A stretch of 14,404 nt of DNA. Source: an uncultured Eubacterium sp. (GTDB lineage: Bacteria > Bacillota > Clostridia > Lachnospirales > Lachnospiraceae). A model generated the notes under the pieces. It saw only the letters and a list, made by a program, of their open reading frames with translations. It was not told the DNA's origin and searched no databases. The translations under genes and the position numbers were made by a program. How positions within the stretch are numbered: position 1 is the stretch's first letter; each line of letters starts with the position of its first letter. The stretch lies in NCBI GenBank assembly GCA_902475415.1, contig CABRZK010000027.1, positions 1 to 14,404 of the forward strand, given 5' to 3'. Below are positions 7,828-14,198 of this stretch, one piece after another.

Positions 7828-8448
7828 TTACCGGATAAAGTTTGTCATATGCTCCCGTTCTGTCTGTGGTAATGCCACACCTGCTGCCTTTCCTGCCTCA
7901 AAGCATTTCAGCATCCATGCCATATTTCTGGCCAGATTACGCATGGTCTGCATACCTTCCGCATCCTGCACTGCTTCTCCCGGCATTCTTCCATGCACCT
8001 GATTCCAGTAAGTAGATCCGACCACAGGCATCTGACAGATTCCAAAATATTTATTCATAGCATCAAAAGATGCTGTCGTACCGCCACGACGGGCAACTGC
8101 CACCGAAGCACCCGGTTTGAAGGCAAAAGCTGCTCCCCTGCTGTAAAATGCACGGTCTAAAAAAGACATGATCCGTCCGCTTGGATGTGCATAGTACACC
8201 GGTGTGCCAAACACGAAGCCATCTGCTTCTTTCGCTTTTTCGGTAAATTCATTGACTTTATCATCATCAAAGACACAGCCTTTTTCAGAACATTGTCCGC
8301 ATCCGAGACAATCTCTTACCGGCTCACTGCCAATCTGAAAAATTTCATATTCAATGCCTTCTTTTTCCAGTTGTTTTCCCACTTCCAGTAAAGACTGATA
8401 GGTATTTCCATTTGCTTTTGCACTGCCATTTAACATTAAAACTTTCAC
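7828..8448 (-). CDS. Iron-sulfur flavoprotein, NADPH-dependent FMN reductase fold
   Basis: 206 residues starting with GTG at 8448, supported by AGGAGG 8 nt upstream. The N-terminus MKVLMLNGSAKANGNT is the FMN phosphate-binding loop of the flavodoxin-like reductases. C47, C50, C53 and C58 form the compact C-x2-C-x2-C-x4-C motif typical of archaeal and clostridial iron-sulfur flavoproteins, which hold FMN and a 4Fe-4S cluster and pass electrons. TPVYYAHPSGRIMSFLDR (82-99) is the usual second flavin loop. It is the first gene behind the promoter at 8547-8575 and lies 32 bp ahead of the sensor kinase, so it is probably in the same operon. Its electron donor and acceptor cannot be read from the sequence. 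Confidence 0.82.
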   Translation of the reverse strand: MKVLMLNGSAKANGNTYQSLLEVGKQLEKEGIEYEIFQIGSEPVRDCLGCGQCSEKGCVFDDDKVNEFTEKAKEADGFVFGTPVYYAHPSGRIMSFLDRAFYSRGAAFAFKPGASVAVARRGGTTASFDAMNKYFGICQMPVVGSTYWNQVHGRMPGEAVQDAEGMQTMRNLARNMAWMLKCFEAGKAAGVALPQTEREHMTNFIR

Positions 8449-8546
8449 TTTATTTTCCTCCTGTATTTTTCGGACGTATGTTCCGATTCTTCATTGAACA
8501 TTTGCATCCATACATCCTGTTTCTGGCCGATAACATCATTATTCTT

Positions 8547-8575
8547 ATCATACCGATATTTCTGCTTTTTTTCAA
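8547..8575 (-). promoter_or_regulatory. Promoter of the flavoprotein-kinase-Hsp70-J operon
   Basis: TTGAAA at 8570-8575, a 17-bp spacer and TATGAT at 8547-8552. The predicted start is near 8540, giving a leader of about 90 nt before the GTG at 8448. The -35 hexamer touches the end of the palindromic element at 8576. Confidence 0.65.
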
Positions 8576-8690
8576 CTAGTACAACGTTGCTTAAATAAGT
8601 ACCATATAGAACGCGGGATTTTTTTGAAATCACACAATTGTGAAAAAAGACAAGTCCTATATGGTAGTTATTTAGAAATCGTTGTACTAG
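8576..8690. mobile_element. MITE-like 115-bp imperfect palindrome
   Basis: Two 37-bp arms (8576-8612 and 8654-8690) match as inverted repeats at 31 of 37 positions, with the outer 11 (CTAGTACAACG) identical. The 41-bp centre includes the palindrome CACAATTGTG (8633-8642). CTAG stands at both ends, so the unit can also be read as a 107-bp element starting TACAACG and flanked by a 4-bp target duplication CTAG. The sbcC stop codon TAG lies in the right-hand CTAG, and the operon's -35 box starts at the left one. Removing the element leaves both intact. It holds no transposase, so it would be a non-autonomous element; a long regulatory hairpin at the end of sbcDC is the alternative. Confidence 0.6.
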
Positions 8691-11600
8691 CTGATCTGCC
8701 AGCGGACATGGCTGCCTTTTTCGTCTTTATTTACGATGAGCTGATCATCAATCTGCTGTTTTAATTCTGTGACATGGGAAATAATGCCGATCAGCTTATT
8801 TCCGCCTGCCATTTCCTGCAGCACACGGACGGCCTGATTTCTGGAATTTTCATCCAGAGAGCCGAATCCCTCATCAATGAACATCACATCCAGATGAATC
8901 GCTGCCGAACTTTCCTGTATCTGATCCGCCATGCCCAGCGCCAGGGATAATGCCGCCATAAAGGATTCTCCACCGGAAAGGGTACGCACTTCCCGCACTT
9001 TGCCGGTTACTGCTGAGTACACCATCAGATCCAGTCCATGATTTTTGCCTTCCCCGGCTTTTTCCAGATCATACAGCCGAAGTTCAAACTGCCCTGCTGA
9101 CATTTCCAGAAAACGGCGGTTTGCCGCATACAGTATTTTTTCCAGATATTGCCGCTGCACAAAGGTCTCCAGATCCATCCTGGAACCGCTGACATTTCCT
9201 GCCAGACGGTTGTACAATTCGTTGATCTGCTGATGCTCCGTTAAAATCTGCGCACGGTCATCCATTTTCGGTTTCAGAATATCATAGGTTCCACAATCTG
9301 CCCGCACATACACTTTCCACTCTTCAAGTTCTGTCTGCTTCTCCTGACAGCTTTGTTCCGCAGTATCACGCTCCTGCTTTAAACGGTCCAGATCCGGCTT
9401 CTCCTGCTCTCCGATCTGTTCTTTTGCCGAAGTACAGATTCCCTTTGCCCGGGCGATTGTCTCTTTGTAGGTACTGATTTCTTCCTGCAGTCTCTCTGCA
9501 TCTTTTAAATGATACTGCTCCACGAACCGTTTCCAGTTTTCTTCCGTCAGATTATATTCTGACATCAGAGCCTCATAGACAGACTGCCGCTGTCTGTACT
9601 GTGCTTCCTGAAGCGGAATCTCTTCTGTATAGCGCTTTTGCAATGCCTCTGTCTCATCTAACGCCGTTTTTGCCTTTGCCGCCTGTTCATGCACTTTTTT
9701 ATAAGCGGCATCTGCCTGCTTCTTTTCCTGTGTTGCCTGCGAAAGCTCCTCCTGTGCCACTTCTCTGGATGCGTAGGTCTGGGATTTTATCAGCTTATCC
9801 AGCACTGCCCGCTGTCCTTCCAGTTCTACCGTCAGTTTCTGCTGTCTCTTCCGGACATTCTGTAATTTTTCTTCTAACTGTGTCCCTGTTTTGTCTGCAT
9901 CTTCCAGTTTCTTTTGTGCATCCTCCAAAGCCGCCACGTCTGCGTTTCGCAGCTTTTCCTCTTCCTTCAACTGATTTTTCCAGTCTTTTACCACTGCTTC
10001 TACCAGTGCAAGTTCCATGGTCTCCGGGATTTCCGAAAGCTGTTCCTGCATGTGACCAAACAGTTTTTCCATGGCGTTCTGTGCATGCTGTTCTTTTTCT
10101 TTTGCCAGTTCACCTGCTGCATGCGCCTGTGCAGCACAATTTTCCTGTTCAGCACGCAATTGTTCCATATCGGCACTGATCATATCCAGTTTTTCTCTCG
10201 TAATCTCGCTGTGTTCTTCCGCAAGCTCGCAGGGGGAAGGATGATCCAGAGAGCCACACACCGGGCATGGTTCTCCCGGTTTTAACTGCTCTCTGGCAAT
10301 GAGTCCTGCCTGCATGTTGAAAAAAATCTGCCGCATTGCCTCATAATGGCTGTGTATCTCCTGATATTGTTCACTTGCCTCACGAAACTCCTTCTGTGCC
10401 TTTGTAACCTGATTGCACTGTCGTTTCCATTCCTTATGCAGTCTGTCTGCTTCTTTCACTTCCGAAGCAAGTTCTTCGGCCTCTTTTTGTTGATTCTGCC
10501 AGTAAACAAGCTTTGTTGGCGCATCTTTTTTCTCGATCTCTATCCCTTTCCAGACCTGAATTTGCACCTTCAACTGGTCCTGCTGTACCTGCACTGCTGC
10601 CACTTCTTCCTGCGCTGTTTTTTCCTGTGCTGTTTTCTCCAGAATCGCAGTCTGTGCTTCTTCTATCTCCTTAAAAACCATTAATGCCTGTGCCACGCGT
10701 TCTGACACCCGATTGTAACTTTCGTTTTTTTCTTTCTGCTGTGCATCTGCTCTTTTTTCCTCTTCGGACAGTTCCTGCATCTGACGTTTCAGCTCCGGAA
10801 GTTGTTTTTCAATGTGCTCCAGCGCCTTTTTTGTCTGATTCACCGCATTCTGACTGTCCTGTACACGTCCAAAATTTCCCTGGATATCACAGGCACTGCG
10901 AATCTGACGAACCAACACTTCCTGTTCCTGCATCCGTTTTGCACTAGCTTCGCAGGTTTGCAATGTCAGTTCTGCCTGCTCTAATTGTTCAAACGCCTGC
11001 TGCAGCTGCGTTGCCCGGACAAATGCATCCTGTCTGCGCCCACGCTCTTCTTCCGCTGTTTTCACCTGCACCTCTGTTTTCTGCTGTTTTTCCTTCAGAT
11101 CATCACACAACAGCTTCAGTTCCTGTAAAAGCTGTTCCATATCTGTCACACGAAACCGTTCTGATTTTATGATTCTTCGCATAATTTCCTGCATCAGACT
11201 TCCACGCTCATATGCTTCCGGAATCTCAATATGTCCGATCTCCGTCTGACATTCCGTACGGATTTTCGCAATTTCCTGCTGTTTTTCTTTCCTGCGCTGT
11301 CCCAGTTCTTCTACGATTTTCTGATATGGCTCCGTATTAAACAATTTCCGGAAAATTACCTTTTTATCATCGGATTTTGCCCGTAGCAATTCCATGAATT
11401 CTCCCTGAGCGATCATGGCAACCTGCATAAACTGATTTTTGGTCAGTCCCAGAATCTCCACCAGCTTTTCATCCGTTTCCTTTTTATTCTGGGAAAACTC
11501 TGTCTCATCCGGCATCGTCAGTGACACCGTTTCTTTCTCTTCTTTCGTTCCTGTTCCACGTTTCAACGGTCGGATATGACGTGGCGTACGACGCACCGTG

Positions 11601-11884
11601 TAAATCTGCTGCGTAGTGCCTTCCCCTTCTGAAAAAGTTAATTCCACAAAAGGATCCAGCCCTGGATCGGCGTACTGACTCTGCAGTTCGTTTCCGCTTT
11701 TTCGGTTCATGCCGGAACTGGCTTCCCCGTACAGGGCAAATACAATGGCATCAAAAATGGTGGTTTTTCCGGCTCCGGTATCACCGGTGATCAGAAACAG
11801 ATTCTGCTCCGGTTTCTGAAAATCAATCGTTCCCGGTGTCACGTAAGAGCCAAAGGCCTGCATCGTTAATTTTAATGGTTTCAT
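8687..11884 (-). CDS. sbcC: SbcC, ATPase subunit of the SbcCD nuclease
   Basis: 1065 residues, the usual length for SbcC, the Rad50-type partner of SbcD. Walker A GDTGAGKTT is at 34-42, the Q-loop is near AMIAQGEFM, and long coiled coils fill about 180-900. The zinc hook CPVC (C540, C543) sits at their apex, where two molecules join. The ABC signature LSGGES is at 969-974 and Walker B with the D-loop (MFIDEGFGSLDE) at about 1000-1010. With SbcD it forms an ATP-dependent nuclease that opens DNA hairpins and trims blocked ends. The ATG at 11884 overlaps the sbcD stop by 4 bp, so translation is coupled. The stop codon lies in the palindromic element at 8576-8690. Confidence 0.96.
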   Translation of the reverse strand: MKPLKLTMQAFGSYVTPGTIDFQKPEQNLFLITGDTGAGKTTIFDAIVFALYGEASSGMNRKSGNELQSQYADPGLDPFVELTFSEGEGTTQQIYTVRRTPRHIRPLKRGTGTKEEKETVSLTMPDETEFSQNKKETDEKLVEILGLTKNQFMQVAMIAQGEFMELLRAKSDDKKVIFRKLFNTEPYQKIVEELGQRRKEKQQEIAKIRTECQTEIGHIEIPEAYERGSLMQEIMRRIIKSERFRVTDMEQLLQELKLLCDDLKEKQQKTEVQVKTAEEERGRRQDAFVRATQLQQAFEQLEQAELTLQTCEASAKRMQEQEVLVRQIRSACDIQGNFGRVQDSQNAVNQTKKALEHIEKQLPELKRQMQELSEEEKRADAQQKEKNESYNRVSERVAQALMVFKEIEEAQTAILEKTAQEKTAQEEVAAVQVQQDQLKVQIQVWKGIEIEKKDAPTKLVYWQNQQKEAEELASEVKEADRLHKEWKRQCNQVTKAQKEFREASEQYQEIHSHYEAMRQIFFNMQAGLIAREQLKPGEPCPVCGSLDHPSPCELAEEHSEITREKLDMISADMEQLRAEQENCAAQAHAAGELAKEKEQHAQNAMEKLFGHMQEQLSEIPETMELALVEAVVKDWKNQLKEEEKLRNADVAALEDAQKKLEDADKTGTQLEEKLQNVRKRQQKLTVELEGQRAVLDKLIKSQTYASREVAQEELSQATQEKKQADAAYKKVHEQAAKAKTALDETEALQKRYTEEIPLQEAQYRQRQSVYEALMSEYNLTEENWKRFVEQYHLKDAERLQEEISTYKETIARAKGICTSAKEQIGEQEKPDLDRLKQERDTAEQSCQEKQTELEEWKVYVRADCGTYDILKPKMDDRAQILTEHQQINELYNRLAGNVSGSRMDLETFVQRQYLEKILYAANRRFLEMSAGQFELRLYDLEKAGEGKNHGLDLMVYSAVTGKVREVRTLSGGESFMAALSLALGMADQIQESSAAIHLDVMFIDEGFGSLDENSRNQAVRVLQEMAGGNKLIGIISHVTELKQQIDDQLIVNKDEKGSHVRWQIS

Positions 11885-13029
11885 TCTGACTCGCCTCCTG
11901 TAAATACCCGGTTAATCACATCCTGCAAAATCTCTTTTTCGCCCTCTGACGCATCTCCCAGAAACGAACAGCAAAGTGCAAAGGGATCCAGTTTTTCCTG
12001 CGCCTTTACTGCCCTCGCATAATCACGCTGCATCAGCATCTCCCGTCGGATTTCCAGCAGATAGGGAAAGGCTGCCCGCACACGATCCTGGGTGTCAAAA
12101 TCCGGCTGATCCGTCAGTGTCACCGATACATAATCTTCACATGCCTGCTCCAGTACTTCTTCTGTCGTGCCTTTTAATACTTTAATCTGACGCAACGGCT
12201 GTAACGGAAGTACCCGTGTCTGTACCTGTCCTTTTTCTCCCAGTTCCACTTCTATAATGCCTTTTTCCTGCCCTGCTTCACTGATGGAACATGCCAGCGG
12301 CGTTCCGCAATAGCGATAATATGCACTCCCCACTTTCATTGGTTTGTGAATATGTCCCAATGCCGCATAATCAAAAATCTGGAGCACCTCTGCAGACACT
12401 TCATCGATATTTCCAACGGTACGGATTTCCGAATCCATCCGCTCCACCTCTTCCGCCTGTTTGCCAGAAGGAAGGTAAAACTGATGACTGACGAATACAT
12501 TTCGCTCCGACGTATCAATCTCTTCCCGTTCCATCAGATGCCGGATCGTCTCGTCATAAGAAAGATTATTTCCATTCTCATCCGTCCCCACAACCTGCTT
12601 CACCATGGAAGGTTTTACAAAGGGAAGCAGATAAAAATTGACCGGACCATATGCGTCCTGCAATACTATTTTTTCTATAAATTCTTCCGGCCTGACCGAC
12701 GGGGTCCCAATCATGTGGAGATTCTGTCTTGCCAGCACGCTGCGATAACAATTGACACGAATGGCACTGTCGTGATTGCCGCTGATCATCATAATGACCA
12801 TTTTCGGAAGCGCTTCCGTCAGTTCCGCAATAAAATGATCCAACACTTCCACTGCTTCCGCCGATGGCACGGCTTTGTCATAAATATCACCGGCGATCAC
12901 CAGCGCATCCGGTTGTTCCTGCACCGCCAGTTCCGTAATCTGATGTAATATATATTCCTGATCTTCCCGCAGGTCTCGGTTCATCAGCTTCAAGCCAATG
13001 TGCAGATCCGATAAATGAAAAAATTTCAT
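11881..13029 (-). CDS. sbcD: SbcD, exonuclease subunit of the SbcCD complex
   Basis: 382 residues, a normal length for this Mre11-type metallophosphoesterase. The motifs that hold the two Mn ions are all present: HLSDLHIG (D8, H10), AGDIYDKA (D48), SGNHDS (N85, H86), VSHQF and ALGHIHKP. AAAGGA precedes the ATG at 13029 with suitable spacing. It is the first gene of the sbcDC operon. The protein supplies the 3'-5' exonuclease and hairpin-opening activity controlled by SbcC ATP hydrolysis. Confidence 0.96.
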   Translation of the reverse strand: MKFFHLSDLHIGLKLMNRDLREDQEYILHQITELAVQEQPDALVIAGDIYDKAVPSAEAVEVLDHFIAELTEALPKMVIMMISGNHDSAIRVNCYRSVLARQNLHMIGTPSVRPEEFIEKIVLQDAYGPVNFYLLPFVKPSMVKQVVGTDENGNNLSYDETIRHLMEREEIDTSERNVFVSHQFYLPSGKQAEEVERMDSEIRTVGNIDEVSAEVLQIFDYAALGHIHKPMKVGSAYYRYCGTPLACSISEAGQEKGIIEVELGEKGQVQTRVLPLQPLRQIKVLKGTTEEVLEQACEDYVSVTLTDQPDFDTQDRVRAAFPYLLEIRREMLMQRDYARAVKAQEKLDPFALCCSFLGDASEGEKEILQDVINRVFTGGESE

Positions 13030-13075
13030 GAGCCCGTCCTTTCAAAAAATAGTTAATAGAAAAAGATTTATTTTT

Positions 13076-13095
13076 TTGACAGTTTATACTGTCAA
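13076..13095. promoter_or_regulatory. 20-bp palindrome shared by two divergent promoters
   Basis: TTGACAGT and ACTGTCAA are perfect 8-bp arms around TTAT. Each arm supplies a consensus TTGACA -35 hexamer: the plus one at 13076-13081 for the antitoxin RNA, the minus one at 13090-13095 pointing to sbcD. The minus -10 (around 13065-13070, TAAATC with 19-bp spacing) is weak. The two hexamers lie in each other's spacers, so the promoters should exclude one another or share a regulator. Confidence 0.5.
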
Positions 13096-13104
13096 TGATA
13101 CTAT
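13076..13104 (+). promoter_or_regulatory. Antitoxin RNA promoter, extended -10
   Basis: TTGACA at 13076-13081, exactly 17 bp, then TACTAT at 13099-13104 with TG at 13096-13097 (TGn extension). The predicted start is near 13111, directly at the boundary of the toxin terminator hairpin on the other strand. Confidence 0.7.
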
Positions 13105-13111
13105 ACTAATG

Positions 13112-13140
13112 AAAAAGGTGCTACCGTTGACGGTTCACCT
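13112..13140 (-). terminator. Terminator of the toxin mRNA
   Basis: On the minus strand AGGTG and CACCT form the outer stem and ACCGT with ACGGT the inner stem over a CA dinucleotide, followed directly by TTTTT (complement of 13112-13116). It ends the toxin transcript about 20 bp beyond the stop codon and keeps it from running into sbcD. Confidence 0.65.
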
Positions 13141-13160
13141 GATTGATTACAAAAAAACTG

Positions 13161-13307
13161 TTATAAGATAACCGCTTTTAAGTACCGGCCAAGTCTTAAT
13201 GAGCGGTTATTTTTCGTCCTGGAATCATGTTTGCCACGCACGTAACCAAAACTATAAAAAGTCGCACACAATGAAATCACTGCGATTAAGTCACCCATGG
13301 TTAACAT
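13161..13307 (-). CDS. Small hydrophobic putative type I toxin peptide
   Basis: 48 residues: MLTMGDLIAVISLCATFYSF, then GYVRGKHDSRTKNNR and a basic end. One predicted transmembrane helix spans about residues 6-23 and a strongly basic tail of about 25 residues follows. This is the profile of membrane-acting type I toxins and the 'putative holin-like toxin' peptides of Firmicutes. GGAGG lies 8 nt before ATG 13307; ATG 13298 is a weaker alternative. The mRNA would run from about 13428 to 13112, with a 120-nt leader. The last 18 codons are covered by the antisense RNA on the other strand, whose terminator stem lies inside this ORF. The exact toxin family was not recognised, and toxicity is inferred from architecture. 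Confidence 0.72.
   Translation of the reverse strand: MLTMGDLIAVISLCATFYSFGYVRGKHDSRTKNNRSLRLGRYLKAVIL
13168..13214 (+). terminator. Terminator of the antitoxin RNA, inside the toxin ORF
   Basis: ATAACCGCT (13168-13176) pairs perfectly with AGCGGTTAT (13202-13210). An inner 5-bp stem TTAAG/CTTAA (13178-13182 with 13195-13199) extends it, and TTTT follows to 13214. A strong plus-strand terminator inside a minus-strand reading frame would be hard to explain without a real plus-strand transcript. Confidence 0.7.
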
Positions 13308-13353
13308 ATGTAAGTCCTCCGTTGTAAATTTCCTCTGAAAAGCAAAGGATTAT

Positions 13354-13416
13354 CTATTCGATAAAAACAGAGCTACTTTCTACTCTCCGTACAAAAACGA
13401 ACCGCCACCACGTCAT
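13354..13416 (-). other. Possible short upstream ORF in the toxin leader
   Basis: ATG 13416 opens 20 codons (MTWWRFVFVRR onward) ending at TAG 13354, entirely in the predicted toxin mRNA leader. No ribosome binding site precedes it. Some type I toxin mRNAs carry a leader ORF coupled to toxin translation, but here it may be chance. Confidence 0.15.
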
Positions 13417-13434
13417 ATGTGTAGCACCAACTTT

Positions 13435-13463
13435 ATTATAGCAAACATATGTTCCGCAAGCAA
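13435..13463 (-). promoter_or_regulatory. Toxin promoter, extended -10
   Basis: TTGCTT at 13458-13463, exactly 17 bp, then perfect TATAAT at 13435-13440 preceded by TGC (TGn extension). The predicted start is near 13428. The palindrome AACATATGTT (13444-13453) fills the spacer and could be an operator. Confidence 0.65.
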
Positions 13464-13481
13464 TAATATTCTACTTGCAAC

Positions 13482-13517
13482 AAAAATCCCCGGCAGGATT
13501 TTTGTCCTGCCGGGGAT
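13482..13517 (-). terminator. Strong terminator of hsp20
   Basis: The 13-bp GC-rich stems 13486-13498 and 13505-13517 are exact complements (ATCCCCGGCAGGA) around a 6-nt loop, followed on the minus strand by TTTTTG. It lies about 40 bp after the hsp20 stop and separates it from the toxin promoter. Confidence 0.92.
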
Positions 13518-13558
13518 TCACTTAAGGGAAAGTTCAATGCGAATTCTGATTTTTCTTT

Positions 13559-14014
13559 TTATCCCTCGATGGAGATAAATTTATTTTTCTCTTCGACTGC
13601 TTTCTGCTCTTTCTTTGGAACGATAAAACTCAAGATACCGTTCTCATATTTCGGATGAATATCTTCTACCTCAACATGATCTCCTACATAAAAGCTTCTG
13701 CTCATGCCGCCTGCATAACGCTCACGTCTTACATATTTCTTATCTTTGTTCTCCTCGTCTTTGTCCAGGCCTTTTGCAGCACTGACGGTCAATGTACCAT
13801 TTTCCAGTTTCATTGTGATCTCGTCTTTCTTAAATCCAGGAAGATCAATATCTACTTCATAACCGTTCTCGGTATCCTTGACATCCGTCTTCATCAGGTT
13901 CTTTGCATGTTTACCATACAGTGTTTTTTCAATATCATTTCCAAAATCCGGGAATGCAAAGTCGTTCATAAAATCATCAAATAAGTTTTCTCCAAAAATA
14001 CTAGGCATCATCAT
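13559..14014 (-). CDS. Hsp20 small heat-shock protein
   Basis: 151 residues. After a variable N-terminus (MPSIFGENLFDDF) comes the alpha-crystallin domain at about 38-140, with TDVKDTENGYEVDIDLPGF, KDEITMKLENGTLTV, RRERYAGGMSRSFYV and the closing beta-strand YENGILSFIVPK, whose GILSF is the conserved A/G-x-L motif. The C-terminal end KFISIEG includes the I-x-I motif (I147-I149) used for oligomer assembly. It is an ATP-independent holdase that keeps unfolding proteins soluble until Hsp70 systems refold them. Three consecutive ATG codons start the frame; 14014 is chosen because AAGGAG lies 9 nt ahead. It is monocistronic with a long structured leader, a consensus promoter and a CIRCE-like site. 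Confidence 0.95.
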   Translation of the reverse strand: MMMPSIFGENLFDDFMNDFAFPDFGNDIEKTLYGKHAKNLMKTDVKDTENGYEVDIDLPGFKKDEITMKLENGTLTVSAAKGLDKDEENKDKKYVRRERYAGGMSRSFYVGDHVEVEDIHPKYENGILSFIVPKKEQKAVEEKNKFISIEG

Positions 14015-14019
14015 AAGTC

Positions 14020-14037
14020 ATTACTCCTTTCAGTAAT
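14020..14037 (-). promoter_or_regulatory. Hairpin around the hsp20 Shine-Dalgarno: possible RNA thermometer
   Basis: In the mRNA, AUUACU and AGUAAU form a 6-bp, AU-rich stem with loop GAAAGG, so the Shine-Dalgarno AAAGGAG is partly in the loop and partly in the 3' arm, 6 nt before the AUG. Weak stems of this kind control translation of several bacterial small heat-shock genes. It does not match the ROSE or fourU consensus that I know. Confidence 0.4.
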
Positions 14038-14056
14038 TAAATTTATTATCTGCACA

Positions 14057-14112
14057 TTCGGAGAATTCCGAAGTGTTGTTTACCTGAGCAATCAGATTTG
14101 AGATCTTCGGAA
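14057..14112 (-). promoter_or_regulatory. Mutually exclusive pairings in the hsp20 leader
   Basis: The mRNA segment CUUCGGAA (14073-14066) can pair over 8 bp with UUCCGAAG upstream (14112-14105), or its UUCGGA with UCCGAA directly downstream (14062-14057). A third hairpin (GGAAC with GUUCC, near 14110-14128) competes for the upstream segment. Such switching could be part of heat control or chance in a 135-nt leader. Confidence 0.35.
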
Positions 14113-14155
14113 CTTTTCTTTGTTCCTTTTATCTCTCTTCCTTTGTTCTAGTTGT

Positions 14156-14184
14156 ACTATAGCACCTATTATTAGCCATGTCAA
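14156..14184 (-). promoter_or_regulatory. hsp20 promoter
   Basis: Consensus TTGACA at 14179-14184, 17-bp spacer, TATAGT at 14156-14161 preceded by TGC. The predicted start is near 14149, so the leader is about 135 nt. This is a vegetative sigma-A type promoter, so heat control would come from a repressor or the leader. Confidence 0.8.
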
Positions 14185-14198
14185 GAGTCGAGTGCTGA
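14172..14198 (-). promoter_or_regulatory. Degenerate CIRCE element (HrcA operator)
   Basis: On the minus strand TCAGCACTC, exactly nine bases, then CATGGCTAA. Against the CIRCE consensus TTAGCACTC-N9-GAGTGCTAA the arms match at 8 of 9 and 6 of 9 positions with the correct spacing, and the -35 hexamer lies within it. HrcA binding here would repress hsp20 until heat shock. Confidence 0.5.

Larger units (their letters stand above)
13111..13214 (+). ncRNA. Candidate antisense antitoxin RNA of a type I toxin-antitoxin pair
   Basis: About 104 nt from the predicted start at 13111 to the T-run at 13210-13214. Its 5' half folds into the hairpin 13116-13140 and its 3' half into the terminator hairpin 13168-13210. 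It contains no credible ORF. It is fully complementary to the last 50 or so nucleotides of the toxin ORF and to the toxin mRNA 3' untranslated region, and it does not reach the toxin ribosome binding site. That is the RatA/TxpA arrangement, where pairing at the 3' end leads to degradation of the duplex by RNase III, plus possible translation effects at a distance. Confidence 0.65.

Noticed and set aside
8445..8633. 62-codon minus-strand ORF ending TGA across the GTG start of the flavoprotein gene
   Set aside because: It begins inside the palindromic element and upstream of the predicted transcription start near 8540, so it would not be on the mRNA. There is no ribosome binding site and no recognisable domain. 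The overlap with the GTG is noted but probably chance.
9601..10179. 192-codon plus-strand ORF opposite sbcC
   Set aside because: It is antisense to the coiled-coil region of SbcC. Its Pro/Leu/Ser-rich composition is what the reverse complement of Gln/Glu/Lys-rich codons gives, and it has no start signal.
12346..12948. 200-codon plus-strand ORF opposite sbcD
   Set aside because: It is the shadow of a clearly conserved SbcD frame and lacks a ribosome binding site or domain.
13076..13095. LexA (SOS) box before sbcD
   Set aside because: The palindrome there is TTGACAGT/ACTGTCAA and does not contain the Firmicutes GAAC-N4-GTTC core, so SOS control cannot be claimed.
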